The position numbers and the translations under genes were made by a program. The notes beneath the pieces were generated by a model that saw only the letters and a program-made list of their open reading frames with translations, was not told the origin of the DNA and did not search any database. This document shows, in pieces, positions 28,929 to 41,317 of a DNA stretch of 64,000 nt. The stretch spans positions 372,001 to 436,000 of the forward strand of contig JAHFQM010000002.1 in NCBI GenBank assembly GCA_023266355.1, given 5' to 3'. How positions within the stretch are numbered: the first letter of the stretch is position 1; every line of letters starts with the position of its first letter. This DNA comes from Aquabacterium sp. (lineage in GTDB: Bacteria; Pseudomonadota; Gammaproteobacteria; Burkholderiales; Burkholderiaceae_C).

Positions 28929-28956
28929 CTTGCATTCCGTCCCCGCACCCCCATTT
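28929..28956 (+). promoter_or_regulatory. Sigma-32 heat-shock promoter for grpE
   Basis: CTTGCAT, a 13-base spacer, then CCCCATTT. The -10 part matches the CCCCATNT consensus exactly and the -35 part matches five of seven positions. It ends 60 bases before the grpE start. The spacing equals that of the candidate ftsH promoter. Confidence 0.7.
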
Positions 28957-29015
28957 GCCGCCGCAGACCCGCGCAAGGCGCGCCCCACGACAACCTGTCT
29001 GACACACCTGCCACC

Positions 29016-29543
29016 ATGAGCGAGACCACCCCCACGCCCGAACACGCCGACGCAGGCGCTGAAGCCAGCCCGCTGACGCTGGAGCAACAGCTCGCCGAGC
29101 TGCAAGCCAAGCACACCGAGGTGTCCGACGCCTACCTGCGCGCCAAGGCCGAAGCCGAGAACATCCGCCGCCGTGCCGAAGAGGAAATCAGCAAGGCCCG
29201 CAAGTTCGCCGTGGAATCCTTCGCCGAAAGCCTGCTGCCCGTGCGCGACAGCCTCGAAGCCGCCTTGGCCACCCACACCGCCAAGCCCGAGACCCCGGTC
29301 GAAACCGTCATGGAAGGCGTGAGCGCCACCCTGCGCCAGCTGGCCTCGGCCCTGGAGCGCAACAAGGTCATCGAGCTGAACCCGGCCGCCGGCACCAAGT
29401 TCGACCCCAACATCCACCAGGCCATCAGCATGGTCCCGGCCGAGCAGGAAGCCAACACCGTGGTCGGCGTGCTGCAAAAGGGCTACCTGATCGCAGACCG
29501 CGTGCTGCGCCCCGCCCTGGTCACGGTTGCCGCGCCCAAGTGA
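29016..29543 (+). CDS. grpE: Nucleotide exchange factor GrpE
   Basis: Co-chaperone that releases ADP from DnaK. The 175-residue protein has an acidic N-terminus, a long coiled coil ([20 protein letters not shown] continuing to [13 protein letters not shown], about 25-80) and the C-terminal beta domain with the GrpE signature ([34 protein letters not shown]). It is preceded by a sigma-32-type promoter and lies 170 bases before dnaK. Confidence 0.97.
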   Translation: MSETTPTPEHADAGAEASPLTLEQQLAELQAKHTEVSDAYLRAKAEAENIRRRAEEEISKARKFAVESFAESLLPVRDSLEAALATHTAKPETPVETVMEGVSATLRQLASALERNKVIELNPAAGTKFDPNIHQAISMVPAEQEANTVVGVLQKGYLIADRVLRPALVTVAAPK

Positions 29544-29588
29544 GCGAGGCTGGAAGCCCTTTTTTTGACAAGGCTTTCACAAACGCCT

Positions 29589-29616
29589 CTTGAAATCGCT
29601 GCAGTCGTTCGCACAT
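29589..29616 (+). promoter_or_regulatory. Possible weak heat-shock promoter for dnaK
   Basis: An exact CTTGAAA is followed after 15 bases by GCACATCC, a poor match to CCCCATNT. It lies 98 bases before the dnaK start. A short GGCT/AGCC stem with a run of seven T (29548-29566) precedes it and could trim grpE transcripts. Both calls are tentative. Confidence 0.3.
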
Positions 29617-29713
29617 CCACATCAAGCACCGCCCGGTCAATCCGCCAGACAGCGTCAAACGCTGAAGGCCGCCGGGCACACCACAGATTCACAGATTCCT
29701 TAGGAGCACCCTC

Positions 29714-31663
<1,950 letters not shown>

Positions 31664-31691
31664 CCACCGGGGCTCGCCCCCACTCTGACAG

Positions 31692-31733
31692 GGCACAGGC
31701 CGTGTGAGCACCTCGCTCACGCCCTGTGCCTTT
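31692..31733 (+). terminator. Imperfect hairpin between dnaK and dnaJ
   Basis: GGCACAGG...GTGAGC and GCTCAC-GCCCTGTGCC pair over about 16 positions with a small bulge and an ACCTC loop, followed by TTTG. It is likely a partial terminator or RNA-processing barrier that would lower DnaJ relative to DnaK. Confidence 0.5.
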
Positions 31734-31755
31734 GTCGGGTCTGGACACCAACACC

Positions 31756-32898
<1,143 letters not shown>

Positions 32899-32923
32899 TG
32901 CACGGCTCGCACCCGTGAAACGA

Positions 32924-32950
32924 ACAACGGCGCCCCAGTGGCGCCGTTGT
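32924..32950. terminator. Hairpin after dnaJ
   Basis: ACAACGGCGCC / GGCGCCGTTGT, a perfect 11-base-pair stem with a five-base loop, 26 bases after the dnaJ stop. There is no T-run. Confidence 0.55.
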
Positions 32951-33124
32951 CACGTCTGGGCGGCTGGATGCGGCAAAAACACACCCTGGCCATGCTTCGG
33001 CGCAGGGATATCGAAAAAATGAAAAATTCACTCAAGTTTTCGAATTTGCGCTCCGATACACGCTCCATGAATCGGCTTCGCCCATGGTTGGTGCATGCCG
33101 CTGTGACCGAGACAAGGACGCCCC

Positions 33125-35557
33125 ATGAGCCAGCAAGCCGAGTGCCACCCCATCGACAACGAGGCGCGCTACCAGGCCATCAGCAACAGCCAGCTGCTCA
33201 TCGAGTTCGACATCGATGGCAACATCCTGTGGGCCAATGAGAACTACTTGCGCTGCTTTGGCTACACAGAAGCCCAAGTGGTGGGTCAACCGCGCACCTT
33301 CCTTTGTAGCGCCGCAGTCGCTGCACAGCCTGAGTACGCTCAGACATGGCATCGTTTGCAGGCGGGCGAATCGGTGTCGGGCGAGTTCCTGCGCAAGGGG
33401 GCGAACGACCGTGACATCTACCTGCGCGGCAGCTTCAACCCCGTCCTGGGCCACGGTGGCCAGGTGGTCAGCATCATCCTGGTCTCGTCCGATGTGACCG
33501 AAGCCAAGCTCCGCGCGCTGGAAGACCACGGCAAGATCAAGGCCATCTCCCGCTCGCAGGGCATGATCGAATTCGACCTGCAAGGCAAGGTGCTGGACGT
33601 CAACGACAACTTCCTGCACATGCTGGGCTACGCACGGGACGAGGTCCTGGGCAAGCACCACCGCTTGTTCATCGACGAGGACGAGGCCAACAGCCCGGCC
33701 TACCGTGCCTTCTGGCAGAAGCTGGGCCGCGGCGAGTTCGACGAGGGCGAGTACCTCCGGGTCGGCAAGGGAGGCAAACGCGTCTGGCTGCATGCCACCT
33801 GCAACCCCATCCTCGACCTGGAAGGCAAGCCGATCAAGGTGGTGAAGTTCTGCATGGACATCACCGAGCGCAAAGAGCTCGACTTGCTGAACCGGGGGCG
33901 CCACCAGGCCTTGCTCGACAGCACCTGCTACATGGAGGTGGATGCCGAGGGCACCATCATCGAAATCAACGAGCGCATGTGCAAAGCGGTGGGCTACAGC
34001 CGCGCCGATCTGCTGGGGCGCAACGGCAGCATCCTGGCGTTCGAGGAAGACCTGCAACAAACGGGCAGCACCCCCGAGTGGCAGCGGCTGCGCGAAGGGC
34101 AGGCCCAGTCGGGCGAATTCCGCCGCAAGGGCGCGGGCAACCGCGAGGTGTGGTTCAACGCCGCAGGCAGTGGCGTCAGGGGCGTGGACGGCAAGCTGAG
34201 CCGCTTCTTCATGGTGGGCACGGACATCACGCAAGAGCGCCTGGCCAAGCAGGACCTGGATGGCAAGCTGGGTGCCATCAGCCGTTCGCAGGCGGTCATC
34301 GAGTTCGACATGGAAGGCCGTGTGCTCGACGCCAACGCCAATTTCCTCAAGCTGATGAACTACACGCTGGACGACATCCGGGGCCGTCACCACCGCATGT
34401 TTGCCGATCCTGTGCACGCTGCCAGCATCCATTACCAGGCCTTCTGGGAGCGGCTGGGACGCGGCGAGTTCGAGAGCGGCGAGTACAAGCGCCTGGGCCG
34501 TGAAGGGCGCGAGGTCTGGATCCAGGCGACCTACAACCCCATCCTGGACCGCTCGGGCCGGCCCTTCAAGGTGGTGAAGTTCGCCACCGACGTCACCGAA
34601 CTCAAGCTGCGCAACGCGGAGTACAAGGCCAAGGTCGATGCCATCGACAAGGGCCAGGCCGTCATCGAGTTCGACCTGGACGGCCAGGTGCTGAACGCCA
34701 ACCGCAACTTCCTCTCGGCCATGGGCTACACGAACCGGGAAATCCACGGGCAGCACCACAGCATCTTCTGCACGCCCGAGTACACCCACAGCCCCGAGTA
34801 CCGCGATTTCTGGCTGCGCCTCAGCGAAGGTGAGTTCGTGACCGGCCGCTTCCAGCGGGTGGGCAAGTTCGGCCGCGAAGTCTGGATCCAGGCCACCTAC
34901 AACCCTTTGCTCGACCTCAACGGCAAGGTCGTGAAGGTGATCAAGTACGCCTATGACGTGACCAAGGAAGTGCTGCTGGAGAAGTACGTCACGCAGCGCT
35001 CACGCGAGATGAGCGAGAGCGTGCAGCACCTCATCGACAGCATCACCCAGATCGCCGCGAACTCTGGCGTGGCCGCCGAGTTGGCACAGGAGACCAATGT
35101 GGCGGCCCGCTCGGGCTATGACTCGCTGCAGAAGTCCATCGAGGCCATCGACAACATCCAGGCCAGCTCGGTGAAGATGTCGGAAATCGTGCGGGTGATC
35201 GGCGAGATCGCCGGGCAGACCAACCTGCTGGCCTTCAACGCGGCCATCGAGGCGGCCCGTGCCGGGCAGCATGGCGTGGGCTTCTCGGTGGTGGCCGGTG
35301 AGGTGCGCAAGCTGGCCGAGCGCAGTTCGCAGGCGGCACGGGAGATCTCCAAGCTCATCGAAGAAGCGGCGCTGCACGTCAACCAGGGCGCGCAGGTCAG
35401 CAAGTCGGCCGCCACCAGTTTCGAAGGCATCCTCGCCGCGGTCATGCGCACGGGCAACAGCGTGTCGGCCATCGCTTCGGCCACCGACGCCCAGCGCGAC
35501 ATGGCGAACGCCGTGACATCCACCATCCAGCAGCTTGAGCAGTTGAAGGTGCGTTGA
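33125..35557 (+). CDS. Soluble chemoreceptor with five PAS domains
   Basis: An 810-residue methyl-accepting chemotaxis-type protein with no membrane segment and no HAMP domain. Five PAS domains of about 122 residues each occupy roughly 15-128, 137-250, 258-372, 383-494 and 504-616; four share an F-W-x-x-L-x-x-GEF core and end in a V-K-F/Y-x-x-D-V/I-T motif, like the PAS domains of BdlA. The C-terminal signalling hairpin is intact ([20 protein letters not shown] at 694-713, then [10 protein letters not shown]). No C-terminal CheR-tethering pentapeptide is present. AAGGA precedes the start. It is first in a five-gene signalling unit, overlapping the next gene by one base. A redox, oxygen or small-ligand signal is likely but unproven. 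Confidence 0.92.
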   Translation: MSQQAECHPIDNEARYQAISNSQLLIEFDIDGNILWANENYLRCFGYTEAQVVGQPRTFLCSAAVAAQPEYAQTWHRLQAGESVSGEFLRKGANDRDIYLRGSFNPVLGHGGQVVSIILVSSDVTEAKLRALEDHGKIKAISRSQGMIEFDLQGKVLDVNDNFLHMLGYARDEVLGKHHRLFIDEDEANSPAYRAFWQKLGRGEFDEGEYLRVGKGGKRVWLHATCNPILDLEGKPIKVVKFCMDITERKELDLLNRGRHQALLDSTCYMEVDAEGTIIEINERMCKAVGYSRADLLGRNGSILAFEEDLQQTGSTPEWQRLREGQAQSGEFRRKGAGNREVWFNAAGSGVRGVDGKLSRFFMVGTDITQERLAKQDLDGKLGAISRSQAVIEFDMEGRVLDANANFLKLMNYTLDDIRGRHHRMFADPVHAASIHYQAFWERLGRGEFESGEYKRLGREGREVWIQATYNPILDRSGRPFKVVKFATDVTELKLRNAEYKAKVDAIDKGQAVIEFDLDGQVLNANRNFLSAMGYTNREIHGQHHSIFCTPEYTHSPEYRDFWLRLSEGEFVTGRFQRVGKFGREVWIQATYNPLLDLNGKVVKVIKYAYDVTKEVLLEKYVTQRSREMSESVQHLIDSITQIAANSGVAAELAQETNVAARSGYDSLQKSIEAIDNIQASSVKMSEIVRVIGEIAGQTNLLAFNAAIEAARAGQHGVGFSVVAGEVRKLAERSSQAAREISKLIEEAALHVNQGAQVSKSAATSFEGILAAVMRTGNSVSAIASATDAQRDMANAVTSTIQQLEQLKVR

Positions 35558-37134
35558 TGACATCCGCGCAGGCCGCTCACGCAGCGCTGGGTTACGGCGG
35601 CTTCATGCTGGGTGGCATGGCGCTCGCCCTGCCCATGGCGGCGCTGCGCGAGGTCGTGCCGATGGTGTCGCTGTGCCCCCTGCCCACGCCCAACCCCGCG
35701 GTCGTCGGCGGCTTGAACCTGCGGGGCGTGGCGGTGCCCGTGCTGGACCTGCGCCTGCTGCTGGGCCAGACCGCCGAGCCCCTGGCAGCGCCTTGCGTGG
35801 TCGTCATGGTGCACGAGGGCCACATCCTGGGCTTGCTGGCCAGTGCCGTCACCGGCATCTTCCAGACCGCCGATGGCGAGGTCAAGCACGTGCGCAGCGA
35901 TGCCGGCGCCATGGCCATTTGCCAGGGCACCCTCGTTCGGGCTGACGACGGCGCGATGGTCGGCATCTTGTCGCCAGCAGCGATCGCCGCCCAGCCACAC
36001 GTGCCGCTCACCGAAGACCCCGAGCCGCAACGCAGCCGACCCTTGGCCGAGGCTGTCGCTGGCAGCGACCCGGACGGCGACAGCCTGAGCGACATCGAGG
36101 CGCACTTTCCCGTGATGCTGCTGCGCTGTGGCGGCATCGCCCTGTCCATCGACGCCCTGAGCGTGGCCGCCACGCTGACCGCCCCGAGCGTGACGCCTTC
36201 CGCGCTGGCCCAGGGCCACTGCAAGGGTGTCATCGCGCATGCCGGCATGTCGGTGCCCGCGGTGGACTTGCAAGCCATGCTGAACCTCGGCGCCCTGCCC
36301 TGCGACGATGCCCAACAGGCGTTCGTGCTGAACACGGCCGAGGGCGCCGTGGCCTTCCTGATCAGCGAAGTGCTGGACGTGGTGCGCTGCCGCCGCGACG
36401 CGGTGATCCCGGTGCCGGCCTTCGCCCTGCCCCACCCGGCGCTGTTCGCGGGCGCACTGCCTGCCAGCGCCCTGCCCGCCGATGCGACCGAGCGTGGCGA
36501 CGTGATCCGCTCGCAATGCCTGCTGATCAACGGCGAAGCCCTGCGCGCGCAGGAGCAGGTGCACAACCTGGCCAGCGTCGCGCAAAGGCGCCAGGGAGCG
36601 CAGACCGCCCAAGCAGGCCAAGGCGGCGATGCCCGCAGCTTCGCCAAGGCCATGCACGACGGGCAAGGCGCGCAGCCGCTGCTGACTTACATGCTGGCAG
36701 GCGAAACCGCCACACCGCTGAACCAGATCCAGGAAATCGTTTCCTGGCGGCCGGACATGGCCGTTCTCGAACCCCGCGGCAAGCTCCTTGGCATGCTGGT
36801 GCAACGCGGGGTGTCCGTCCCGGTGCTGTGCCTCAACGGCCTGCTGGGTTTGCCGGCACCGGCCATGACCGCCACCATGAGCGTCTTGCTGGTGGCGTCC
36901 GACGGGGAATGCGTGGGCTTTGCCGTGACACAGCTGCGCAGCATCGAAACCAGCAGTTGGGAGCCCAGCCTCCAGGGCGGCCCATCCCCCCACAGCCATG
37001 CCGGGCAAGGCCTGCGCACACGGCAGCTGGCCAAGGTCGGCCCACCTGGCGAAGAACGCATGCTGCCGGTGCTGGACCTGCAAGCCATGGCGCGCCAGCT
37101 GCAAAGCGGCGCCCTGGTCGCCACGCCAGCCTGA
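35557..37134 (+). CDS. Protein with three CheW-like domains
   Basis: A 525-residue cytoplasmic protein of three diverged CheW-type domains (about 14-145, 183-290 and 374-515). Each has the CheW strand pattern; the first has GGLNLRGVAVPVLDLRLLLG (51-70), the second and third have VPAVDLQAM and LPVLDLQAM. CheW couples receptors to the kinase CheA, so a triple CheW could be a scaffold for receptor arrays. There is no receiver domain, so it is not CheV. The start codon shares one base with the receptor stop (TGATG), implying translational coupling and partnership. Confidence 0.85.
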   Translation: MTSAQAAHAALGYGGFMLGGMALALPMAALREVVPMVSLCPLPTPNPAVVGGLNLRGVAVPVLDLRLLLGQTAEPLAAPCVVVMVHEGHILGLLASAVTGIFQTADGEVKHVRSDAGAMAICQGTLVRADDGAMVGILSPAAIAAQPHVPLTEDPEPQRSRPLAEAVAGSDPDGDSLSDIEAHFPVMLLRCGGIALSIDALSVAATLTAPSVTPSALAQGHCKGVIAHAGMSVPAVDLQAMLNLGALPCDDAQQAFVLNTAEGAVAFLISEVLDVVRCRRDAVIPVPAFALPHPALFAGALPASALPADATERGDVIRSQCLLINGEALRAQEQVHNLASVAQRRQGAQTAQAGQGGDARSFAKAMHDGQGAQPLLTYMLAGETATPLNQIQEIVSWRPDMAVLEPRGKLLGMLVQRGVSVPVLCLNGLLGLPAPAMTATMSVLLVASDGECVGFAVTQLRSIETSSWEPSLQGGPSPHSHAGQGLRTRQLAKVGPPGEERMLPVLDLQAMARQLQSGALVATPA

Positions 37135-37346
37135 GCCTCGGCGCGCCAAACAGCGCCGCTGCCCCTCCTCACCGCGCCGCCTGCCCCTGGCCCTCGGTGG
37201 CATCCTCGGACGTGCGCCTTGTCACGGCCGGGCTTGTGTGCTCAAGTTCACGCCACCACATGCCGAAAACGGCAGACAGCCTGTCCCGATGGCCGTGCAA
37301 TCCGCACGCCACAGGGCCAGGGCTTTGGCCCCAGAGGGTGACGCGC

Positions 37347-38987
37347 ATGGCGTATCAAGGTTCGCTGTCTCACATACAAGCATTGATCATCGAAGACATG
37401 GCCGTGCAGCAAACGACGCTGCGTGGCCAGTTGGCGCTGCTCGGCATCACCCGTGTGGACGTGGCCTCGAACGCGAACGACGCCTACCGCCTGATCCGCG
37501 CCAACAAGTACGGCCTGATCATGTGCGACTTCAACCTGAACCACCGCACCGACGGCCAGCAACTGTTCGAACACGTGCGTGAGCAAGGCCTGCTGCCGGC
37601 CGATTGCCTGTTCTTCATGATCACGGCCGAGAGCAGCTATGCCTCGGTGGCCGCCACCACCGAGCACCACCCCGACGCCTACCTGCTCAAGCCCGTCACG
37701 GCCAGCGACATCGAAGACCGCCTCAAAGCCATGCTGGAAAAGCGCCAGGCCCTGCTGCCGGTGAGCTCGCGCCTGGCCAAAAGCGACCTGAACGGCGCAC
37801 TGCAGGCCAGCGACGAACTGATTTCACAGCGCAACCGCTGGTTCATGTCCGCCTTGCAACTCAAGGGGCAGACGCTGCTCAAGCTCGGTCGCCATGAAGA
37901 CGCCAAGGCGGTGTACGAGCAGGCCCTGGAGGTGCGCCCCGACCTGCTGTGGGCCCGCCTCGGTGTGGCCCGCGCCCACAAGGCCGCAGGCCGCTTCAAC
38001 GAAGCGCACCGGCTGGCGCAAGACATCATCGACTCGCCCGAAGGCGAGAAAATGGTCGCGGCCTACGACGTCGTCGCCGAATCGCAGGAAGCCAGCGGCG
38101 ACCCGCTGGGCGCCTTGTGGACACTGCGCGATGCGTCCCTGGTCGTGCCCTCCACGCGCCGACACCGCATGGTGGGCGAGTCGGCCTACCGCAATGGCGA
38201 CCTCGACATGGCCAAGCAGGCCCTGGGCAAGGCCGCCAAAGCCAGCCGGGGCACCATCGTGGCCCAGGCCCAGGACGACCTGCTGCTGGCCCAGACCCTG
38301 GTGGACATCGGCGAACCCAGCGAGGCCCTGCGCGTGCTGCAGGACGCGAAGAACCACTACAAAGACCACCCGGGCTTCGGCGCCACGTCCCTGTCGCTGC
38401 AGGCCCAGGTGGAGATGGCCAACGGACAGCCCGAGCAGGCCGAAGCCACCTTGGAAAAGGCCCGCGCCAGCCTGGGCAAAGGCAAGGCCGACTTCGCCAC
38501 CGTGGCCCTGGCCAAGGCCGAGCTGATGGCCGGCAACGAAGAAGCCGGCCTGGCCTTGCTGGGCAGCGCCATCAGCGCCGACCACGAAAACCTGCGGGTC
38601 AAGCAGATGATCGCCAAGGCGCTGCAAGACACCGGCCACGAGGACAAGGTCTCGGCCGTCATCGAGTCGGCCACGGCCAGCATGCAGAACATGGTCACCG
38701 ACGCCCGCAAGCTGCTGCGCGACAGCCGCATCGACGACGCCGTGAGCATCATCGAGAACGCCGCGCACGAGTACCCCGAAAACACCGGCGTGCTGCTGCA
38801 GGCCGCGCAGATCCAGTGCATGGCCCTGCGCCTGAAGAAGACGCTGGACGAGCCCCGCATCGGCACCATCCGCGACTACCTTGACCGCCTCGACAAGCTG
38901 CTGCCCGGCCACGACCGCGTCACCATGATGCGCCGCTACTTCCGCGAAACGCTGGGCACGCTGGACGCGTCCAGTCCACAAAGCTGA
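37347..38987 (+). CDS. Response regulator with long TPR-like tail (first copy)
   Basis: A 546-residue protein. Residues 8-125 are a receiver domain: acidic pair Glu16-Asp17, phospho-acceptor Asp61 (LIMCDFNLNHRTDG), Thr93 and Lys115 (YLLKP). The remaining 420 residues are helical repeats of TPR type (SALQLKGQTLLKLGRHEDAK, YEQALEVRPDLLWARLGVAR), probably a protein-interaction tail; there is no DNA-binding or enzymatic output. The start at 37347 has GAGGG upstream; a much longer open frame in front overlaps the CheW gene out of frame and is spurious. It shares its architecture with the gene at 39675. Confidence 0.88.
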   Translation: MAYQGSLSHIQALIIEDMAVQQTTLRGQLALLGITRVDVASNANDAYRLIRANKYGLIMCDFNLNHRTDGQQLFEHVREQGLLPADCLFFMITAESSYASVAATTEHHPDAYLLKPVTASDIEDRLKAMLEKRQALLPVSSRLAKSDLNGALQASDELISQRNRWFMSALQLKGQTLLKLGRHEDAKAVYEQALEVRPDLLWARLGVARAHKAAGRFNEAHRLAQDIIDSPEGEKMVAAYDVVAESQEASGDPLGALWTLRDASLVVPSTRRHRMVGESAYRNGDLDMAKQALGKAAKASRGTIVAQAQDDLLLAQTLVDIGEPSEALRVLQDAKNHYKDHPGFGATSLSLQAQVEMANGQPEQAEATLEKARASLGKGKADFATVALAKAELMAGNEEAGLALLGSAISADHENLRVKQMIAKALQDTGHEDKVSAVIESATASMQNMVTDARKLLRDSRIDDAVSIIENAAHEYPENTGVLLQAAQIQCMALRLKKTLDEPRIGTIRDYLDRLDKLLPGHDRVTMMRRYFRETLGTLDASSPQS

Positions 38988-38992
38988 GCCCC

Positions 38993-39622
38993 ATGAGCGA
39001 CGCCCTCGCGCTCATCGCGCACGACCTCAAGAACGCACTGGGTGGCCTGGAAGGCGAACTCGCGGAACTGATCGACCACCCCACCCCCGTGATGGCGCAA
39101 CGCGCCCACCTGCACTGCGCCGAACTGCGCCGGCAGTTCATCCAGTTCCTGACGCTGTACGGCGCCCGCACCGACGGCCTGTGCGCCCTGTGCGAGGACG
39201 AATCCCCGCTGGACCTGCTGCAGGCCTTGCAACGCGTCTGGTCGGTCAAGCTGCAGATGGAGGGCAGCCCCATCCAGGTCGTCGCGCAGACCGCCTGCGT
39301 GGACACCGCCCCCGCGTTCTGGTACTTTGACCACCGTTTGGTGCAACTGGCGCTCGACGCGGCCATCCACAACGCCGTGCGCTTTGCCCGCACGCGGGTG
39401 GAGATCAACGTGACGCAGTCCGACGGCTGGTTGGTGTGGAGCGTGCACGACGATGGCCCCGGCCTCGATGCCGACGACCCCGGCCAGGCCAACGCCACCG
39501 GTCTGGGCACGGCCCTGGCAGAAGCCGTGGCGGCCGCCCATGCCCACAGCGGTCGCAGCGGTCGCATCCACCTTGGCAGCAGCCCAGGCCAAGGCACCAC
39601 CTTCACCATGGCGCTGCCCTGA
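38993..39622 (+). CDS. Small sensorless histidine kinase
   Basis: A 209-residue cytoplasmic protein with a phospho-acceptor-like motif at its N-terminus (LIAHDLKNALGG, His10), a short dimerisation helix pair and an ATP-binding domain: Asn127 in AAIHNAV, the G1 box DDGPGLD (153-159) and G2 box GLGTALAEAV. No sensor or membrane segment is present, so input must come from a partner. It sits six bases after one TPR response regulator and 52 before the other, so it probably phosphorylates or dephosphorylates them. It is not CheA: it has no Hpt or CheW-like domain. Confidence 0.85.
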   Translation: MSDALALIAHDLKNALGGLEGELAELIDHPTPVMAQRAHLHCAELRRQFIQFLTLYGARTDGLCALCEDESPLDLLQALQRVWSVKLQMEGSPIQVVAQTACVDTAPAFWYFDHRLVQLALDAAIHNAVRFARTRVEINVTQSDGWLVWSVHDDGPGLDADDPGQANATGLGTALAEAVAAAHAHSGRSGRIHLGSSPGQGTTFTMALP

Positions 39623-39674
39623 AATCGCCATGACATCGCCATGAACCGCACCTGCAGTCCCCAGAGGAGCGCCC

Positions 39675-41309
39675 ATGCATGAGGTCTTCTCGTCCAGCAG
39701 CACAGCCAAAACCGGGCTGGGCGACGCCATGCACGACATGCGCAGCGCCCGCGCCCTCGTCATCGACAGCAACCTCACCTCGCGCAGCATCCTGCGCACG
39801 ATGATGTCCGACCTCGGCGTGCCCGGCGACCGCATCAAGCAAGTGGGCCGCTACAACGACGCCCGCGCCGAACTGGAGCGCACCCGCTACGACATCGTCC
39901 TGTGCGACTACCACTTCGGTGACACCCGCCAGACCGGCACCGACCTGCTCGACGAACTGCGCGCTGGCAACCACCTGCCCTTCTCCACCATCTTCGTGAT
40001 GGTCACGTCGGAGGCCTCTTACGCCAAGGTGGCCGAAGCCGCCGAAGCCGCGCTGGACTGCTACCTGCTCAAGCCGCACACGCACAACGAGCTGGCCGGG
40101 CGCATCCGGGTGGCGCGCCTGCGCAAACAGGCCATGGCCGACATCTTCAAGGCGCTGGAAACCGAGCAATACGAAGAAGCCACCAAGCTCTGCCTGGCCC
40201 GTGTAGAGGCCAAATCGGAATACTGGATCTACGCCGCCCGCATCGGCAGCGAACTGCTGCTGCGCCTGAACCGGCACGACGAGGCCCGCGCGCTCTTCGA
40301 AGTCATCGACGCCACCAAGGCCATGCCCTGGGCGCGGCTGGGCATCGCGCGCGCCCACGTGGAGGCCGGCCAGATCCCACCGGCGCTGCGCGTGCTCGAC
40401 GCCCTCATCCTCGACAGCCCGGGCTACGCCGATGCCTACGACGTGATGGGCCGCGCCCACCTGCAAGTGGGCGACTTCGAACGCGCCTACCAGACCTACC
40501 AGAAGGCCGTCAGCCTCACGCCCAACGCCGTGGGCCGTCTGCAGAAGATGGGGCTGCTGGCCTTCCACCTGGGCCACACCGACGAGGCCGCCGAAGTGCT
40601 GGAACGCGCCATCGCCATGGGCCTGGGTTCGCGCTCCTTCGACTTCCAGAGCGTGGTCATGCTGGCCCTGACCCACTTCGCCAAAGACGATGGCGTCGCG
40701 CTGCACAAATGCGTCAACCAGCTGCTGCGCGCCCACGAGCGCAAGGCCCGCAGTGCGCGGCTGCGCCGGATGTACGAGCTGGTGCAGGTGCTGTCACTGG
40801 TCCAGCAAAACCAGGGCACCGAAGCCTCGCGGCGGCTCAAGACCATGGCCCGCGAATTCGGGCAACCGGACTACGACTACGAAACCGCCGGCAACATGAT
40901 GACCGCGCTCACGCGCCTGCGCGAGCGCAGCCTCGACCTGCCCGACGCCGATGCCTGGATGCAGCGCCTGGCCAGCCGTTTCTGCACGAACAAGCCGCTC
41001 ACCGGCATGCTGTGCATGATGGTGGCCAGCCACGAGCCCTATGGCGACATGCTGCGCGAAAGCTACCGCCAGCTCAGCGCCCTGGCCGAAAGCTGCCTGG
41101 CCCAGGCCAAGAACGGCGCACCGGCCAAGGCCGTGGAAACGCTGCTGCAACGCGGCGCCGACACCGGCAACGCCCGCACCGTCGAGCTGGCCGACATGAT
41201 CTGGCAGCGCTACCTGACGCAGCTGGAGTCACACACCGAGATGGCCGCGCGCCTGCAGGACCTGCTGACGCGCTACGGCCGCCGGCCCGCGAGCGAAACC
41301 GACGGCTGA
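39675..41309 (+). CDS. Response regulator with long TPR-like tail (second copy)
   Basis: A 544-residue protein with a receiver domain at about 25-145 (Asp78 in IVLCDYHFGDTRQTG, Thr111, Lys133 in YLLKP) and TPR-like repeats beyond (MGRAHLQVGDFERAYQTYQK near 258-277). One member of the acidic pair is replaced (VIDSN, Asp31-Ser32), which may alter metal binding. It is a diverged paralogue of the protein at 37347. GAGGAG lies seven bases before the start. It converges on the decarboxylase gene with eight bases between stops. Confidence 0.88.
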   Translation: MHEVFSSSSTAKTGLGDAMHDMRSARALVIDSNLTSRSILRTMMSDLGVPGDRIKQVGRYNDARAELERTRYDIVLCDYHFGDTRQTGTDLLDELRAGNHLPFSTIFVMVTSEASYAKVAEAAEAALDCYLLKPHTHNELAGRIRVARLRKQAMADIFKALETEQYEEATKLCLARVEAKSEYWIYAARIGSELLLRLNRHDEARALFEVIDATKAMPWARLGIARAHVEAGQIPPALRVLDALILDSPGYADAYDVMGRAHLQVGDFERAYQTYQKAVSLTPNAVGRLQKMGLLAFHLGHTDEAAEVLERAIAMGLGSRSFDFQSVVMLALTHFAKDDGVALHKCVNQLLRAHERKARSARLRRMYELVQVLSLVQQNQGTEASRRLKTMAREFGQPDYDYETAGNMMTALTRLRERSLDLPDADAWMQRLASRFCTNKPLTGMLCMMVASHEPYGDMLRESYRQLSALAESCLAQAKNGAPAKAVETLLQRGADTGNARTVELADMIWQRYLTQLESHTEMAARLQDLLTRYGRRPASETDG

Positions 41310-41317
41310 GCCTCCGC

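Noticed and set aside
36516..37346. Long upstream extension of the first REC-TPR protein into the CheW gene
   Set aside because: The extra frame overlaps the well-supported CheW gene in another phase and is Arg/Pro-rich nonsense; the ATG at 37347 fits the start of the receiver domain.
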